DNA from: a virus
Virus record (IMG/VR): IMGVR_UViG_3300045741_000222
Span: 1-41,638 of that record
Strand: one strand, 5' to 3'
Length of the DNA stretch: 41,638 nucleotides
Shown one piece after another: positions 12,839 through 22,118 of this stretch. Position numbers and translations under genes: made by a program. How positions within the stretch are numbered: the stretch's first letter is position 1; each line of letters opens with the position of its first letter. Below the pieces are notes generated by a model, which saw only the letters and a list, made by a program, of their open reading frames with translations, was not told where the DNA came from and searched no databases.

Positions 12839-15687
12839 CGCACGACGGCGTAGCGCGGCGTCACGTTCACCGCCACGACGAGGGTCGACGGGAACCCGCC
12901 CTGCGTCGAGGTCACCGTCGCGTCGTTCGGCACCGTCGTCTCCGCCGTCACGACGAGGTCGCTCGACGGGGCGTGCAGCACGACCGCGTCGCCGATGATG
13001 CCGCCCGCCGCGCCGAACCGGCCCCGCGTCGACCCGACGCCCGTCGCGAGGTCGTGCTCGACACGCCGCGTGCGCGTGCCCGACGCCGCGCCGGTGTCGA
13101 GGAACGGCGGGTACAGGTTCGCCGTCGCCGGGACGCCCGTCGGCGACGCGAGCCGCTGCGAGTGCGCGAGGATCATGTCATCCGCGTAGATCGCGGTGCC
13201 GTTCCCCGTCGACAACTGCACGAGTAGGCCCGAACGCGGCGCGGTCGGCGAGTCGTCGAGGCGCATCGCGACGGAGTCGACGCGGTGACGCCGCCAGACC
13301 AGGCTCGTCGCGTTCGGCAGTGGCAGCGCGTACCCGGCGGTGCCGTTCTCCAACCCGGGCCGGTACCCCGCGCCCTCCTCGTACGCCGTCTGCAGCATCA
13401 CCGTCGGCAGCGTCGCCGAACCGTTCAGCAACAGCCGCGGCCAGCACTCCGAGACGATGTCGTCGTTCGCCGCCTCGCGCGGCAACGAGACGGCGTTCTG
13501 GTCGATGTAGTACACGCCCGTCGCGATCGACGACGTCGTCTGCAACCCGTACCCGTTCGACCCGACCGTGCCGTGCGCGCCCGTCGTCGTCGACGCGCCG
13601 CCACCCGTCACCGTCGCCTCCGGCGTCGCCGACGCCGCCGCCGCGGGGCGTGCGAGGCCGAGGATGTCCGTCGGCGTCGCGTGCACGCCTTCACGGCCCC
13701 ACAGGCGCGGCAGGACGACGACGGGGTCCTTGTACGTCAGCGTCGCGACCGTGCCCGACGCGGACGACGCGACGCGCACGAGGTTGTCCGCCGAGGAGTT
13801 CACGGCGCGTTCGAGCGCGAGCACGGTGCCACCCGTCACAGCCGTGACCTTCATGATCTCGACCGTCAACCGGCCGCTCGAGATCCCCGCGATGTAGAAC
13901 GGCGTCGCGGGCCACCCCGCCGGGGGCTGCGACGCGACCGTGCCAGACGCGAAGCTCGCCGAGACGGTGCCGCCCGACGCCCACGTCGTCACGAACGGCG
14001 CCTCGCCCGCGCAGAGCTGGTCGGTGTAGACCGTCTGCGCGGTGCCCGTCGCCACGTTGTTCGCCCACCCGAAGCTCCACACCGGGTAGTCGGCCGTGCC
14101 GATGTAGTAGTTCGCGAAGTTCGCCCAGCTCCCCGACAACGTGCCCATCGCGATCCGCGCCGCGTCGTTCGATTCCGGCCCGAGGATGTGCCGCATCGGC
14201 ACCGTCCCGCCGCCACCCGCGACACTCCAGACGCCCGCCATCACCAGCGGCTGGCCCCGGCGCGCGCGGCGCCAGACGCGGAAGAACGCGCCGGACTGGC
14301 TGTTCGTGTACAGGTCAGTGCGGAACGACGCGGTGCCGCCCCACCCCTTCGAGAACGCCGACGTGTCGAGGACGATCTGCGTCGCCGTGCCGAACTGGTT
14401 CGCGCCCGCGACGGACCACCCGGTCGTCGTCGACGACAGGACACCACCCGCCTCGCCGAGCGCGTTCCAGCACAGGTTCGTCTTCGCCTGCGCCGGGCAC
14501 CACCAGGCCGCGCCGAAGTTCTGCACCGTGCCCGCGGACGGCGCGGAGAACTCGATCGACGCGAGCGCGGGCGAGTCGCCCGGGATGTACGGCAGCGTCA
14601 CGATCCCCGGCGGCCGGTCGATCACATACACGAACGGCTCGCAGCGGAACGGGCCGTACTCGTCGTTCGCGTTCGAACTCGTCGCGCCGAACTGCGGGCT
14701 GCCGGACACGATCTGGCCCGCGGCGATCGTCGTCGTCACGTCGAGCGCGACGCGGACGCTCGACGTCGGCGTGTCCGCGAGCGTCGGCTCGGAGTTCTGC
14801 GCGAACCACTCGGCGGTGACGAGCATCCCTTCGCGGCGGAACCGGAGCCAGTACTGCTGGTCCGCCGTGATCGCTGAGATCGCGAGCGACGCGAGCGTGC
14901 CGCCGCCGTCCGGCACGGTCGCCGCGATGATCGCGAGCGTCCGCGTCCCAGCGTTGTCGTACGAGCGCGCGAGGATGTACGTGTTGGAGTTCGCGTTGTC
15001 GCCGATCCCGACGCGCACGTCGCTCGTCGAGCTTGCCGCGCCCGCCTTCCACCCGACCGTCAACTGCACGTCGGTATACGCGTAGCCGCGGTCGGAGCGG
15101 CCCCAGCGGCACTGCGTCGCGGTGTTCACAGGCCTGAGCCGGTCACGCGTGACCTGGTGCGCCGAGCCGTTCTGCACCGCCGCCCACGCCGGTGACGCCG
15201 ACGACGGGCCGTTGTCGACGCTGAACGTGTCGAGGAACCCCATCGGGTCGCCGAGCGCGAGCGGGTCGACGAGCAGCTCCAGCGTCCCCATCGCGCGCTG
15301 CTTCGCGTCGAACCAGAAGTCGACGGGGACGTGGTACACGGCATGCAGGACCCGGAAGTAGACGGGGTACGACGCGCCCGTCTTCACCCACCGCAGCGTC
15401 CCGCCGCTCCGCGAACAGTCCTGCGCCTCGTCGATGACCGCCTGCACCGCCGCCGCCGCCGTCGCATGGTCCGGCCCGAACGCGTCGATGCCGAGCATGA
15501 TCGTGCGCGGCTTCACCGTCGTCCCCGTCAGCGTCGAATAGCCGTCCTGCTGGCGCGTGACGAGCTGCGCGTCCGGCGCGAACGCGCCGAAGTCGGTACG
15601 GTCGAGCACGAAGTCGTACACGCCGGACGGGTCGAGCGTGACGCCGCCCTGGTGGCCGCGCCGCGCCTGGAAGCTGAGCGTCGTCAC
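12835..15687 (-). CDS. large distal tail protein (950 aa)
   Basis: It follows the tape measure gene, as a distal tail (Dit) protein does. The N-terminal 140 residues (DFVLDRTDFGAFAPDAQLVT, and YPVYFRVLHAVYHVPVDFWF) match the pattern of actinophage minor tail proteins with a Dit-like N-domain. The remaining 800 residues are a chain of beta-rich, Thr/Ser/Gly-rich segments with several WSFGWANN and WSVAGG motifs typical of carbohydrate-binding or concanavalin-like modules. The protein probably forms the baseplate and contacts cell-surface glycans. It overlaps both neighbours by four bases. Confidence 0.65.
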   Translation of the reverse strand: MTTLSFQARRGHQGGVTLDPSGVYDFVLDRTDFGAFAPDAQLVTRQQDGYSTLTGTTVKPRTIMLGIDAFGPDHATAAAAVQAVIDEAQDCSRSGGTLRWVKTGASYPVYFRVLHAVYHVPVDFWFDAKQRAMGTLELLVDPLALGDPMGFLDTFSVDNGPSSASPAWAAVQNGSAHQVTRDRLRPVNTATQCRWGRSDRGYAYTDVQLTVGWKAGAASSTSDVRVGIGDNANSNTYILARSYDNAGTRTLAIIAATVPDGGGTLASLAISAITADQQYWLRFRREGMLVTAEWFAQNSEPTLADTPTSSVRVALDVTTTIAAGQIVSGSPQFGATSSNANDEYGPFRCEPFVYVIDRPPGIVTLPYIPGDSPALASIEFSAPSAGTVQNFGAAWWCPAQAKTNLCWNALGEAGGVLSSTTTGWSVAGANQFGTATQIVLDTSAFSKGWGGTASFRTDLYTNSQSGAFFRVWRRARRGQPLVMAGVWSVAGGGGTVPMRHILGPESNDAARIAMGTLSGSWANFANYYIGTADYPVWSFGWANNVATGTAQTVYTDQLCAGEAPFVTTWASGGTVSASFASGTVASQPPAGWPATPFYIAGISSGRLTVEIMKVTAVTGGTVLALERAVNSSADNLVRVASSASGTVATLTYKDPVVVLPRLWGREGVHATPTDILGLARPAAAASATPEATVTGGGASTTTGAHGTVGSNGYGLQTTSSIATGVYYIDQNAVSLPREAANDDIVSECWPRLLLNGSATLPTVMLQTAYEEGAGYRPGLENGTAGYALPLPNATSLVWRRHRVDSVAMRLDDSPTAPRSGLLVQLSTGNGTAIYADDMILAHSQRLASPTGVPATANLYPPFLDTGAASGTRTRRVEHDLATGVGSTRGRFGAAGGIIGDAVVLHAPSSDLVVTAETTVPNDATVTSTQGGFPSTLVVAVNVTPRYAVVR

Positions 15688-18380
15688 CCGAACGCCACCC
15701 GTGTCCGCGGACCCGTGATCTGCCGCCGCCGCGCCGTGTCGTTCCCCGCGTTCGCGAGCTGGCTCGACGCCGACTGGTTCTGCTGCGTCGGCGCGACCGC
15801 CATCGTCTTCACGTTCAGGACGAGGTCGCCGGACTGTGCGAACACCGCCGCCAGCATCCTGCCGAGGCCCTGCGAGTACGCCTGCTTCTCGGCATTCGCC
15901 TGGATACGCGGGTCGACGCTCGCCGCCGTGACGCCGCTGGTCTGCTGGTCAGCGATGTCCTGCGACAGGTCGAGGATCGAGTTGCGCACGCCGCGCGCCT
16001 CGTCGTTCAGCTTCTTCTCCAGCAGCCTGCGCCGGAAGTGCTCCTCGAGCCGCTTCAACCGTTGCATGCGCCACACCAGCGCGTCGTTCTCGCGCTTCGT
16101 CACGGTGCCGTCCCGCTCGAAGTAGCGGCGCCACCGCCCCGTCTGCTGCGAGTAGTCGTCGATGTAGTTGCGCATCGTGTCCGGGTCGAGCTTGTCGAAG
16201 CGGCTGATCGGCATGCTCGACTGCGCCGTCCCGCTCGGCCTGCCGCGCACACCGCCACCTGCGAGCATGCCGAGGTCGACGCCCGCCATCCGCCAGAGCG
16301 CCCTGCCCCGGTCCCTGTTCGCGCCGGTCACGGGCACGACGTACTCGGTGCCCTTCTCGCCGATGATCGCGACCTCGGCGCCTGATGTCCGCGTGCCCGC
16401 CGCTCGCTTCGGCATCAGCCCTGCGAGCGCGACGGCGAACGCGCTCTGCGACACGCCACCGGGCAGGTCGAAACGCGGGTCGATCACGATCGGAAGCTGC
16501 GGCGGGTGCTCCCGGTTGATCTCCGACTGGATGAACGCGACGATGTCGGTGATCGGCTTGCCGTCGGCGAGCATCTGGAAGGCGATGTTGATGTCCTGGT
16601 TCTCCGGGACCTGCTGCATCTTCATGATGATGTCGCTGATCGACACGCCGAGCTGCTTCTCGTCAGCGGTCGCGCCCTCGACCATCGCGCCGTAGTTGCG
16701 GTACGCGTCGGCGACTGCCGCGATCGACGACGCCTTCGCCGCTGCGCGCGCCGCGGCCTGCGCCTCCGGGCCGTTCGCGCCGCTCGTCATCATCCACGGC
16801 AGGTCCTTCATCACGGCGTCATAGCCCGCGTTCGACGCCGCCGCCGTCATCGCGGCCCGCGCCGTCTGCGCCACGTCGACCTTCTTCGCGGCGTCCCTGG
16901 CTGCCTTCACCGCCGCGTCATACACCTCCTTCGCCTTCCCAAGCGTCACGACGGCCTGGTGGTGCTGGAAGTTCGCCTGGTCGAGCGCGAGCTTCGCCTG
17001 CGCGATCGCCGCCTTGTCGCCGCTCGCGAGTGCCTGCTGGTACGCCGTCTTCGCGCCCGCAACGCCCAGCCTCGACTGTCGAAGGCCGAGCCGCGCCTCG
17101 TCAATGGCGTCCTTCGACCCGGCCGCCGTCGCCCGCGCCGCCTTCAGGTTCTGGATCGCCGACACCTGGTCCGCCATCGCCTGTGACGCGCCGCGCGTCT
17201 TGCGTTCCAGGTCAGACTCCTGCGTCGACAGGTAGTAGATCCCCGCCGCTGCGAGGCCGACGGCGGTCGCGATGGCGAGGATCGGCCCGCCCGAGCCGAG
17301 CGCAGCAGCGATACCACCCGCAGCGCCGATCTTCGTCATCAACCCGCTGATCGTCGTCAACGCCTTGATCGTGCCGTAGAACGCGACGCCGCCCGTCAGC
17401 AACGGCCCGAGCGCGCCCGCGCTGTTCAACGCGCCCGCGGCGTTCACGATCGACCCGAGCGCGCCGACCGCTGTCTCGCCGAGATGCAGGAAGCTCGTCG
17501 CGAGGTTCGCGAGGTTCGCCTGAAGCTCCTGGCCCTTCGCGGTGCCGAAGAAGTCGTTCAACCGCTGCGCAGCCTTCGTCAACGACGGCATGAACACCGC
17601 CATGATCGACCCGCTGATCTGCTCGAAGTTGTCCTTCAGGTTCGACCACTGGCCCTCGAACGTCTTCGACAGCTTCTGCATGTTGCCGCCAAACGTGCGC
17701 TCCATGCCCTTCTGGATGATGTCGATCGCCTTCGCAGCGGGCAGGAGGCCCTGCTCCGACAGCTTCATCACTTCCGGCACCGTCTTGCCCATCGACTTCG
17801 CAAGCATCTGCCAGCCCGGGATGCCCGCCTCCGTCAAGCGACGCATCTCCTCGCCCGTGACCTTGCCCTTCGCAAGCATCACGCCGAGCGCCGACGTCAC
17901 CTGGTTCACACCCTCCTCGCCACCGCCGAGCGCCGCCTCCGCATCGCCGACCGCAGTCAGCATCGGGATCACCTGTTTCGCAGCGAAGCCCATCGCCATC
18001 ATCCGCTGCGCGACGGGGATCAACCCCTGGAAGCTGAACGGCGTCTTCGCAGCGAACACCTGCAGCTGCTTGACGAACACCGTCGCCTTCTGCGTCGAGT
18101 GCATCATCGTCCCGAACGCGACCAGCGCACGCGTCTTCGTCATCTCGAACTGGATGCCGGTCTTCGCGACGATCCCTCCGAGTGCCGCCATGCCAGCGCC
18201 GAGCGCGAGCAGCCCGACCTTCAGGCCCGTCTCGAGCGACCTGCCGAGCGTCCCGAGCGCCGACGTCTGACGACGCGCGACTGCAGCACCGGTCGAGTCG
18301 ACCTTCTGCATCTTGCGCATGTAGTCGGTGATGTCGGCCGTGACGAGCGCGCGAAGCTCAGCGGCGTCGCTCCCGAGCAT
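15684..18380 (-). CDS. tail tape measure protein
   Basis: The 898-residue protein has the marks of a tape measure: an N-terminal helical region, a hydrophobic segment (LKVGLLALGAGMAALGGIVA, residues about 54-73), the conserved block LQVFAAKTPFSFQGLIPVAQ followed by LTEAGIPGWQMLAKSMG, several further hydrophobic stretches and long Ala/Lys-rich helices (about 400-520). It sets tail length and helps DNA pass the membrane. At about 1.5 angstrom per residue it predicts a tail near 135 nm. The start codon lies inside the frameshift product of the tail chaperone genes, as usual. Confidence 0.9.
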   Translation of the reverse strand: MLGSDAAELRALVTADITDYMRKMQKVDSTGAAVARRQTSALGTLGRSLETGLKVGLLALGAGMAALGGIVAKTGIQFEMTKTRALVAFGTMMHSTQKATVFVKQLQVFAAKTPFSFQGLIPVAQRMMAMGFAAKQVIPMLTAVGDAEAALGGGEEGVNQVTSALGVMLAKGKVTGEEMRRLTEAGIPGWQMLAKSMGKTVPEVMKLSEQGLLPAAKAIDIIQKGMERTFGGNMQKLSKTFEGQWSNLKDNFEQISGSIMAVFMPSLTKAAQRLNDFFGTAKGQELQANLANLATSFLHLGETAVGALGSIVNAAGALNSAGALGPLLTGGVAFYGTIKALTTISGLMTKIGAAGGIAAALGSGGPILAIATAVGLAAAGIYYLSTQESDLERKTRGASQAMADQVSAIQNLKAARATAAGSKDAIDEARLGLRQSRLGVAGAKTAYQQALASGDKAAIAQAKLALDQANFQHHQAVVTLGKAKEVYDAAVKAARDAAKKVDVAQTARAAMTAAASNAGYDAVMKDLPWMMTSGANGPEAQAAARAAAKASSIAAVADAYRNYGAMVEGATADEKQLGVSISDIIMKMQQVPENQDINIAFQMLADGKPITDIVAFIQSEINREHPPQLPIVIDPRFDLPGGVSQSAFAVALAGLMPKRAAGTRTSGAEVAIIGEKGTEYVVPVTGANRDRGRALWRMAGVDLGMLAGGGVRGRPSGTAQSSMPISRFDKLDPDTMRNYIDDYSQQTGRWRRYFERDGTVTKRENDALVWRMQRLKRLEEHFRRRLLEKKLNDEARGVRNSILDLSQDIADQQTSGVTAASVDPRIQANAEKQAYSQGLGRMLAAVFAQSGDLVLNVKTMAVAPTQQNQSASSQLANAGNDTARRRQITGPRTRVAFG

Positions 18381-18567
18381 CAGTCACCTCCCGGTGCATC
18401 TTCGCGAGCCACCAGATCAGCTCGCGCGCAGGCATCTCCGCATGGAGATGGCGGACCGTGATGCCGAGGCGTTCGGCGACGGTGAAGTCGAACGATTCCG
18501 GTGGGAGCTGGAAGACGACGCCCCACGGCCTATGCGCCACCTCGAAAGGCAGCCGCCGCAAGGGCAA
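18358..18567 (-). CDS. tail assembly chaperone, frameshift extension
   Basis: This frame (LPLRRLPFEVAHRPWGVVFQ...) overlaps the end of the upstream chaperone gene and has no properly spaced ribosome site: GGAGGAG abuts the only early TTG. Its content (ELIWWLAKMHREVTDARERR) is typical of the second tail assembly chaperone of siphoviruses, made by programmed ribosomal frameshift. The register here corresponds to +1 or -2, not the common -1. The shared open window runs from an in-frame stop at about 18591 to the stop at 18530-18532. Coordinates given are for the extension frame only. Confidence 0.6.
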   Translation of the reverse strand: MPLRRLPFEVAHRPWGVVFQLPPESFDFTVAERLGITVRHLHAEMPARELIWWLAKMHREVTDARERRR

Positions 18568-18892
18568 GCTCCTCCCCGTTCGCGCCGCTCAGCTCCGTGA
18601 TCGTCGTGCCGAGCTGGCGGATCACCAGCGGCGGCAGGTTCAGCAGCAGCGGCACCTCGTCACGGCCGATCACCGGGTCGACCGCGCCATACGCGACGGC
18701 GAGGACGGCGGCCATCAACTCGCCGCCGTCCTCCGACTCGACGGAGCGCAGGATGTCGCGCACCTCGCCCGTCGTCAACGCACGCACCTTCACCTTGCCG
18801 AGGCCAGGCACGTCGACGACCCGCGTCGGCAGGTCATCCGCGAATGCGCGAAGTTGGTCAATCGTGACCATCGCCCCAGGAGCCTTCGGCAT
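18530..18892 (-). CDS. tail assembly chaperone
   Basis: The 120-residue protein lies between the tail-tube and tape measure genes, the invariant place of the tail assembly chaperone (lambda G counterpart). It contains VVDVPGLGKVKVRALTTGEV, a pattern seen in actinophage chaperones, and a helical C-terminus. Its ATG overlaps the stop of the upstream gene (TAATG). Some ribosomes probably shift frame near its end to make the longer G-T type product that recruits the tape measure. Confidence 0.75.
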   Translation of the reverse strand: MPKAPGAMVTIDQLRAFADDLPTRVVDVPGLGKVKVRALTTGEVRDILRSVESEDGGELMAAVLAVAYGAVDPVIGRDEVPLLLNLPPLVIRQLGTTITELSGANGEELALAAAAFRGGA

Positions 18893-19302
18893 TAGAGCAC
18901 CGCGCGCGTGATGACGCCCGTGTTCTGGAGCTCGCCGGTGATCTTGACGACATCGCCCACGTCGGGCCTGACCTCGTACCGCGTCAGGATCGCGGAGCCC
19001 GACAGCTTGATCAGGCCCGTCGCGGACCCCATCGGGTAGATCTCGTAGTTCGCGGGCGTGCCGCCGAGGATGCCGACGAGGTAGCCGTCGACGGTCGGGT
19101 CGGCGAAGCCCTCCAGCGGGATCGTCGCGTCCCTGAGGCCAGCGATGTACGCCTTGTCGTTCAGGCCGAACGTCGTCACCTCTGCCGTGTCAACGCTCCG
19201 CGCGAGGCCCGAGACATGGGCGACGTTCGAGATGTCGCGCAGCGTCGAGCCCGAGTCTGCGATCTTCACGACGGCTGCCTTGCCGTGCGCGAATGTGGGC
19301 AT
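18892..19302 (-). CDS. tail-tube-like protein, short paralogue
   Basis: This 136-residue protein is a clear paralogue of the next protein upstream: both start MP-F-HGK and share VDTAEVTT-G--DK-YI-GL-DAT--EGF. The tail-tube fold would be a small beta sandwich. One of the two probably builds the tail tube and the other may cap, end or vary it. AGGAGG-like sequence precedes the ATG at 19302. Confidence 0.7.
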   Translation of the reverse strand: MPTFAHGKAAVVKIADSGSTLRDISNVAHVSGLARSVDTAEVTTFGLNDKAYIAGLRDATIPLEGFADPTVDGYLVGILGGTPANYEIYPMGSATGLIKLSGSAILTRYEVRPDVGDVVKITGELQNTGVITRAVL

Positions 19303-19325
19303 CGGTTCCTCCTATCTGGGGGGGG

Positions 19326-20075
19326 TTAGCGTCGGGCGAGGCCCGCCGACATGACGATAGCGCCACCCGTGACGACGGTCGGGTTGACGCGGACCCAGCG
19401 GTTCAACGGGTTCACGGTCCCCGCGATGTCGCCGTACGCCGCGTAGAGGCCCTGCAGCGGCGACGCGATCGTGCCGGAGAACTGGACGGTGCCGATCGGC
19501 ACGTACGCGCCGCCCTGCGTCGCTGAGTGCTCGATCAGCAGCGTGCACGCCGACACCGTGCCGCTGAACACGTGCACGTACCACGCGCCGCCGAACGTGC
19601 TCGACGCGCCGTTATCAGCAGCGGGCACCGTCCCCGCCGCAGCGACCGCGCCCTTCGCATAGAGGCTCTGGAGCCGGTCGACGCCGACGCTCGACTGTGC
19701 CTCGAACGTGAACGTCGAAGCGGAATCCGTCTGTGACCGCACCTCGTACCGCGTCGAGTCGCAGCGCATGCCGAAGCCGTACGCGGCGAGCGTGTCGCCC
19801 GACTCGGTCCAGAGCGAGATGATCTGCTTCGCGGTGCCGCCGAGCACTGCCGCTGCCCACTGGTCGAACTCCGCCGACCCGCCCGAGTAGAAGCCCTCGA
19901 AGCTCTGCGTCGCGTCGACCAGGCCCGGGATGTAGACCTTGTCCGATGAGCCCCACGTCGTCACCTCGGCGGTGTCGACCGTGGCGGCGTACGCGCCGGT
20001 CTTGATCGACGCGGAGAAGTCGTACGCATCCAGGTACGCCTTCGTCTGCTTGCCGTGCACGAACGCGGGCATCAC
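19326..20075 (-). CDS. major tail protein
   Basis: The 249-residue product lies after the connector genes and before the tail chaperones, where the major tail protein is found. The N-terminal 130 residues form the tube domain with DTAEVTTWGSSDKVYIPGLV and TRYEVRSQTDSASTFTFEAQ. The C-terminal 100 residues (GGAWYVHVFSGTVSACTLLI, GGAYVPIGTVQFSGTIASPL) look like an extra surface domain of the Ig-like or carbohydrate-binding kind. GTG start at 20075 overlaps the upstream stop. Confidence 0.75.
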   Translation of the reverse strand: MMPAFVHGKQTKAYLDAYDFSASIKTGAYAATVDTAEVTTWGSSDKVYIPGLVDATQSFEGFYSGGSAEFDQWAAAVLGGTAKQIISLWTESGDTLAAYGFGMRCDSTRYEVRSQTDSASTFTFEAQSSVGVDRLQSLYAKGAVAAAGTVPAADNGASSTFGGAWYVHVFSGTVSACTLLIEHSATQGGAYVPIGTVQFSGTIASPLQGLYAAYGDIAGTVNPLNRWVRVNPTVVTGGAIVMSAGLARR

Positions 20076-20464
20076 GTCACCTCGATCTGGTAGAGAGCGC
20101 CGACATGGTGGATCACGGTAGCGCCGTCACGCTCCGGATAGTCGATGCCCTGCTGGCGGCGGCAGATCAGCAGGCGGTACGGCGCGACGTTCAACGCGGC
20201 GTCGGTCAGCGCCAGGTCGCACGCATCGTCGATCGCTTCGGCATCGGCGTGGGTGGCGGCGATCGCCTTCACCATCCACATCGTCTGCCGCGCGACGCGG
20301 CCCCCGAAGCTGTACAGCTCGCCGCCGGACTGTTGCTGCATGACGATGTACGGGAACACGGCCGATTCGGGCGCGAGGCGGTGGTAGACGCCCTGGCCGA
20401 CGAGCGCGGCGACGCCCGCGTTCTGCGTCAACGCGGTGTAGACGCCCTGCCTGATCGCCTTCAC
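20072..20464 (-). CDS. tail completion / tail terminator protein (DUF3168-like)
   Basis: The 130-residue protein starts MKAIRQGVYTALTQNAGVAA and shows GQGVYHRLAPESAVFPYIVM, the pattern of DUF3168 and gpU-like tail terminator proteins that stop tube growth and join tail to head. It lies between the minor connector and the major tail genes, as expected. GTG start with GTGA overlap. Confidence 0.7.
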   Translation of the reverse strand: MKAIRQGVYTALTQNAGVAALVGQGVYHRLAPESAVFPYIVMQQQSGGELYSFGGRVARQTMWMVKAIAATHADAEAIDDACDLALTDAALNVAPYRLLICRRQQGIDYPERDGATVIHHVGALYQIEVT

Positions 20465-20817
20465 CGCAGCCGCCTCACGGCGTCCGCCCAGATCGGCGAG
20501 AACAGCGACAAGCCGTGGTCGAAGAACGGCCTGGCCTCGACGTACGACTTGCGGCCGACGGTGAAGTGCCCGTAGTTGACGAAGTGCGCGTAGTCCGCCC
20601 CGACCCAGACAACGGCGTGGCCGGGGAACACGTTGCGGCTCTGCACGCTGTTCAGCATGTTGCCCGTATCGACAGCCTTGTGCTGCACGATCGACAGCTT
20701 GATCAGCCCCGCGAGCGTGACCGCGCCCCAGCGCACCAGCGCCTTCGTCTGCGCATCGACGCGGCTCATGTGCTCGGGCAGGTGCGACACGTACGTCATC
20801 CGCGGCACCTCGTTCAC
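20461..20817 (-). CDS. HK97-gp10-like neck protein
   Basis: The 118-residue product starts at GTG 20817, which overlaps the upstream stop. It carries VDTGNMLNSVQSRNVFPGHA and ADYAHFVNYGH, then ARPFFDHGL, which match the gp10 neck-protein pattern (D-T-G-x-L-x-x-S ... Y-A-x-F-V-E-x-G-T). These proteins form part of the head-tail connection. An ATG six codons later is the alternative start. Confidence 0.8.
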   Translation of the reverse strand: MNEVPRMTYVSHLPEHMSRVDAQTKALVRWGAVTLAGLIKLSIVQHKAVDTGNMLNSVQSRNVFPGHAVVWVGADYAHFVNYGHFTVGRKSYVEARPFFDHGLSLFSPIWADAVRRLR

Positions 20818-21179
20818 ACCGCCACCTCGATCACGACGGCCCGCTTCGTGATCTGCCAGCTCTGCGCATCGTCGACGCCGACGACCTCCAGGATGCGGGC
20901 CCCGACCATGATCCGGTCGCGGCTCGTCACGTCGACGCTCGCGGGCATCGTCACGTAGAACGTCATCACGTCCGCGACGCGCTCCGCATAGGGCCGCTCG
21001 GACAGGTCGTCCGAGCCGTACGTGACGTCGACCCGGCAGCGCGTCGTCGCGACGATCCGCCACGTCTTCGACACATCGCCGTGGTCGTTCACCTCCGTCC
21101 CACGGCTGATCGAGCACCACGACGGCAACGCGGCCTCCGCCGCGGCCTCCATCTCGGCGAGGTCACGGTCCGACAGCAT
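20814..21179 (-). CDS. head-tail joining (head completion) protein
   Basis: The 121-residue protein has a helical N-terminus and a beta-rich core (CSISRGTEVNDHGDVSKTWR, AERVADVMTFYVTMPASVDV, SRDRIMVGARILEVVGV). This is the pattern of phage head-tail joining or head-closure proteins. Position between the adaptor and the neck protein supports it. Confidence 0.7.
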   Translation of the reverse strand: MLSDRDLAEMEAAAEAALPSWCSISRGTEVNDHGDVSKTWRIVATTRCRVDVTYGSDDLSERPYAERVADVMTFYVTMPASVDVTSRDRIMVGARILEVVGVDDAQSWQITKRAVVIEVAV

Positions 21180-21182
21180 CGG

Positions 21183-22118
21183 CTAGACCCGGTGCTCGGA
21201 GTCGCGCGCCTGGCCGTGAACGACGACCTTCTGGCGGTAGATGCCCGCCTCGTCGCCGCGGTAGATCCGCGCCGTCTGCAAGCTGCCCTGCGAGCGCAGG
21301 TGGTTCGCGAGGTCGCGAAGCTGCTTCACGCGCACCGAGCGGTTGAACGTCTGGCGGCCCGTCGCGAAGTCGAACTCGCGGCTATACCGCGCGATCAGCC
21401 GGTCGCACAGGTCGGCGGCGCTCTTGTGCGCGTCGAACACCTGGCCCGTCGCGAAGTACGCCGACCCGCGCTGGTCAGCGGCGAAGTTGACGACGCCCCT
21501 GTCAGGGTCGAGCGTGTACCCCGTGACCGTGCCGCCGTTGATGTCGGTGACGACGAACGCCGTCCCCGACTCCCACTCCGTCCCCGGCAGCGGGTAACGC
21601 TTGAACACCGCGAAGTTCGCCGTCGACCGCTTCGCGTCCGGGTAGATCCCAGCGTCGAGCACGTCGACGCGGTGCCGGTCGAGCGCCGCCTGCACCTCGT
21701 AGTCGTCGAACTCCTGGCTCGGCCCCGCCGGGTCGTCGAGCAGGTCGCGCACCCTGGCGATCAGCCAGCCCATCGTGTCACGCGCGCCCGGGCTCGAGCG
21801 GTACGGCGCGGCGTCGACGACGCGCACCGTGAACTCCGGCGTCACCAGCTCGCCCGTCGCGAACACGACCTCGAACCGTGCCCGGTACTCGCCGACCTGC
21901 TGCGTGTCCGCCGTCCCGAACGCATACGCGACGGTGCCCATCGTCACGGTGCCCAGCACCGACCCCGCTGCGTTGATGACGAGCGCCGTGCCGTCGACGG
22001 CGCGCGCCTTGAACGCGATCGACTGCCACCCGGTCAGATCGACGGCGGTCCCGCCCTGCGTGATCGGGTAGACGACGCCTGGTCGTTCCGCGCCTCGCGT
22101 GATCTCGAAGTCAGCCAT
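21183..22118 (-). CDS. fusion: Ig/BppU-like domain plus head-tail adaptor
   Basis: Residues of about 1-100 form a beta-sandwich pattern (RPGVVYPITQGGTAVDLTGW, then EYRARFEVVFATGELVTPEF) like the N-terminal BppU or Ig-like module. Residues of about 110-300 are helical and look like a head-tail connector: MGWLIARVRDLLDDP, then FDDYEVQAALDRHRVDVLDA, and a long C-terminal helix with NHLRSQGSLQTARIYRGD. Adaptors usually lack the first domain. The gene's start overlaps the end of the large surface protein. The combination suggests that part of the connector is exposed and may bind another surface protein. Confidence 0.6.
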   Translation of the reverse strand: MADFEITRGAERPGVVYPITQGGTAVDLTGWQSIAFKARAVDGTALVINAAGSVLGTVTMGTVAYAFGTADTQQVGEYRARFEVVFATGELVTPEFTVRVVDAAPYRSSPGARDTMGWLIARVRDLLDDPAGPSQEFDDYEVQAALDRHRVDVLDAGIYPDAKRSTANFAVFKRYPLPGTEWESGTAFVVTDINGGTVTGYTLDPDRGVVNFAADQRGSAYFATGQVFDAHKSAADLCDRLIARYSREFDFATGRQTFNRSVRVKQLRDLANHLRSQGSLQTARIYRGDEAGIYRQKVVVHGQARDSEHRV

